NCBI GenBank assembly: GCA_934130215.1
Contig: CAKOXR010000019.1
Coordinates: 1-16,923 of the forward strand
Reading direction: 5' to 3'
DNA: 16,923 bases
DNA from: an uncultured Bacilli bacterium
GTDB taxonomy: Bacteria; Bacillota_I; Bacilli_A; RF39; UBA660
The first letter of the stretch is position 1, and each line of letters starts with the position of its first letter. The notes below the pieces were generated by a model. The model searched no databases, had not been told where the DNA came from, and was given only the letters and a program-made list of their open reading frames with translations. This document shows positions 15,958-16,923 of this stretch, piece by piece. The position numbers were made by a program, and so were the translations under genes.

Positions 15958-15970
15958 GTATTACCTTTTT
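15921..15970. terminator. Bidirectional terminator between priA and the 191-aa gene
   Basis: Perfect 13-bp arms (AAAGGTAATACTT at 15921-15933 and its complement at 15956-15968) enclose a 22-nt loop with an inner AACC/GGTT stem. T-tracts follow on the + side and T-rich sequence on the - side. The stem covers the last priA codons and both stop codons. Confidence 0.85.
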
Positions 15971-16536
15971 AATATTTTTTTCTTTACATAATAATTATTT
16001 ATATAATTATTAATTAAATCAATTTCTTTTTTATCATTTACTCTTGTATAATCATTTTCAACTATATTTGATGAATTAATAGTTTTACTTATTTCATATT
16101 GATCTTTAATTATTAAATCTAAGTTATTATATAATTTATTTAAATTTTTTAATTTTTTATTTGTTTTATTATATTTTATAATATTATAAATTAATGGACT
16201 TGTATATATAGGAAACATTACTAAATTTGTTAAAAATAATATTTTTAAAATAAAAGCAATATTAAAATAAACAAAATAAATTGAGAAATTAATTATTATT
16301 GCTGAAAATAAAGCTAAAATAGATGAAATAATGATGTTATCTATAACTTTATTTTGTTTACTTTTTAACTCATTATATTTATAAATTATATAATTTTGTT
16401 CATTTTTAATGTGTTCAATTATATTTTCTTGGACAAGTATATTTTCAATATTTTTATATTTTTTAACATATTTATAATTATTAAATTCATCTTTAACTAT
16501 TATATGATCACCTACTAAGCGATAATAAGTATTCAT
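15961..16536 (-). CDS. Small membrane protein with two TM segments, unknown function
   Basis: I do not recognise this 191-aa protein. A mostly polar N-terminal domain (1-62) is rich in Tyr, Lys and Asn and ends in a charged helix. Two hydrophobic segments (about 66-90 and 93-118) form a tight hairpin. A Lys/Asn-rich C-terminal part (120-191) contains a probable coiled region (KKLKNLNKLYNNLDLIIK) and a basic tail. Both ends should be cytosolic. The start ATG at 16536 follows AAAAGGAGG by 4 nt, and a strong promoter lies upstream, so the gene is real and independently expressed. It converges on priA and diverges from fmt. The extreme AT bias alone could account for its composition. It resembles SLATT-like small two-TM proteins only in layout, which is not evidence of identity. 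Confidence 0.8.
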   Translation of the reverse strand: MNTYYRLVGDHIIVKDEFNNYKYVKKYKNIENILVQENIIEHIKNEQNYIIYKYNELKSKQNKVIDNIIISSILALFSAIIINFSIYFVYFNIAFILKILFLTNLVMFPIYTSPLIYNIIKYNKTNKKLKNLNKLYNNLDLIIKDQYEISKTINSSNIVENDYTRVNDKKEIDLINNYINNYYVKKKILKR

Positions 16537-16560
16537 AAAACCTCCTTTTTAACTATAAAC

Positions 16561-16588
16561 ATTATAAACTTAAAAAAAAATAAGTCAA
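16561..16588 (-). promoter_or_regulatory. Promoter for the 191-aa membrane protein gene
   Basis: On the minus strand, -35 TTGACT (16588 to 16583), a 16-bp spacer and consensus -10 TATAAT (16566 to 16561) precede AAAAGGAGG and ATG 16536. This is one of the strongest promoters in the window. Confidence 0.75.
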
Positions 16589-16612
16589 ATTATATTAAAA
16601 AAAAAATATTTA

Positions 16613-16621
16613 TGGTACAAT
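16613..16621 (+). promoter_or_regulatory. Extended -10 promoter for fmt
   Basis: TGG followed by TACAAT (16616-16621) forms an extended -10; the -35 region is poor. Transcription would begin near 16628, where the fmt ribosome-binding site GGAGGT (16628-16633) starts. Confidence 0.55.
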
Positions 16622-16637
16622 GTTAACGGAGGTATAT

Positions 16638-16923
16638 ATGAAAATAGTATTTATGGGTACACCAGAATTTAGTAAACCTATTTTAGAGGGTTTGATTGAA
16701 AATTATGATGTTATTTTAATTGTTACTCAACCAGATCGAGTTGTTTCAAATAAAGTTATTAGTCCTGTTATAAAAGAAGTTGGTTTAAAACATAATATAA
16801 AGGTTTTTCAACCAGAAAAAATAAAAAAAGAATATGAAGAAATTATTAAGTTAAAACCAGATATGATTATTACTTGTGCTTATGGTCAAATTATTCCTAA
16901 AGAATTACTTGAGTGTCCTAAGT
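16638..16923 (+). CDS. fmt: Methionyl-tRNA formyltransferase, 3'-truncated by the window edge
   Basis: Fmt transfers a formyl group from 10-formyl-tetrahydrofolate to initiator Met-tRNA. Only the first 95 codons are present and the frame is open at the right edge. MKIVFMGTPEFS is the standard Fmt start, TQPDR (near 31-35) is conserved, and AYGQIIPKELL (near 81-91) leads towards the active site. The catalytic Asn-His-Asp residues lie beyond the window. The loop after TQPDR reads VVSNKVISP where family members usually have PxGRKxxxxP, a mild divergence. The ATG has GGAGGT 4 nt upstream and an extended -10 promoter, and is divergent from the 191-aa gene. The usual upstream partner def is missing. 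Confidence 0.93.
   Translation, partial: MKIVFMGTPEFSKPILEGLIENYDVILIVTQPDRVVSNKVISPVIKEVGLKHNIKVFQPEKIKKEYEEIIKLKPDMIITCAYGQIIPKELLECPK

Noticed and set aside
1..16923. Genetic code 4 (TGA as Trp), suggested by low GC content
   Set aside because: Code 4 genomes use TGA heavily for Trp; here all long genes are uninterrupted and encode Trp only with TGG, for example seven times in the cysS part.

Overview
The window is very AT-rich, compact, protein-coding DNA read with the standard bacterial code (Trp is TGG throughout and every stop is TAA or TAG). Shine-Dalgarno sites are GGAGG-like, intrinsic terminators overlap the ends of genes, and the gene set includes recU, a class A penicillin-binding protein (PBP1A type) and the spore outer-coat gene cotE. 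Together these point to a walled Bacillota of the Bacilli, probably an uncultured low-GC lineage with sporulation ancestry. It is not a wall-less mollicute. No mobile element, CRISPR array, rRNA or tRNA was recognised.

Left part (1-6084): the 3' part of cysS ends in a terminator. A gene for a 285-aa protein resembling the PBECR4 nuclease domain follows with its own promoter. Then come truB (tRNA pseudouridine 55 synthase), miaB (tRNA ms2i6A methylthiotransferase) and an AMP-binding ligase/acyl-CoA-synthetase-like enzyme whose start overlaps the miaB stop. The truB promoter lies in the tail of the 285-aa gene and is placed so that truB mRNA would be leaderless.

Middle (6085-12006): a seven-TM hybrid histidine kinase/response regulator homologue follows, with most signature catalytic residues replaced (H-box His is Ala; ATP-lid glycines and the REC acidic pair are lost). 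Next is cotE. In Bacillus subtilis, cotE lies just downstream of miaB-ymcA, so the ligase and pseudokinase occupy the interval of a conserved neighbourhood. A bidirectional terminator separates cotE from the convergent recU-pbp operon, in which the pbp start codon lies inside the end of recU.

Right part (12007-16923): divergent from recU is a two-gene unit, a 41-aa acidic protein overlapping a 516-aa protein of unknown function with a HopA1-like central part and three C-terminal repeats. priA follows. A convergent 191-aa two-TM protein then separates priA from the 5' part of fmt, which runs off the window.

The recognisable genes serve translation and tRNA modification (cysS, truB, miaB, fmt), replication restart and recombination (priA, recU), wall synthesis (pbp) and the spore coat (cotE). 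The less ordinary parts are the pseudokinase and ligase between miaB and cotE, the PBECR4-like protein, and the 41-aa/516-aa unit.
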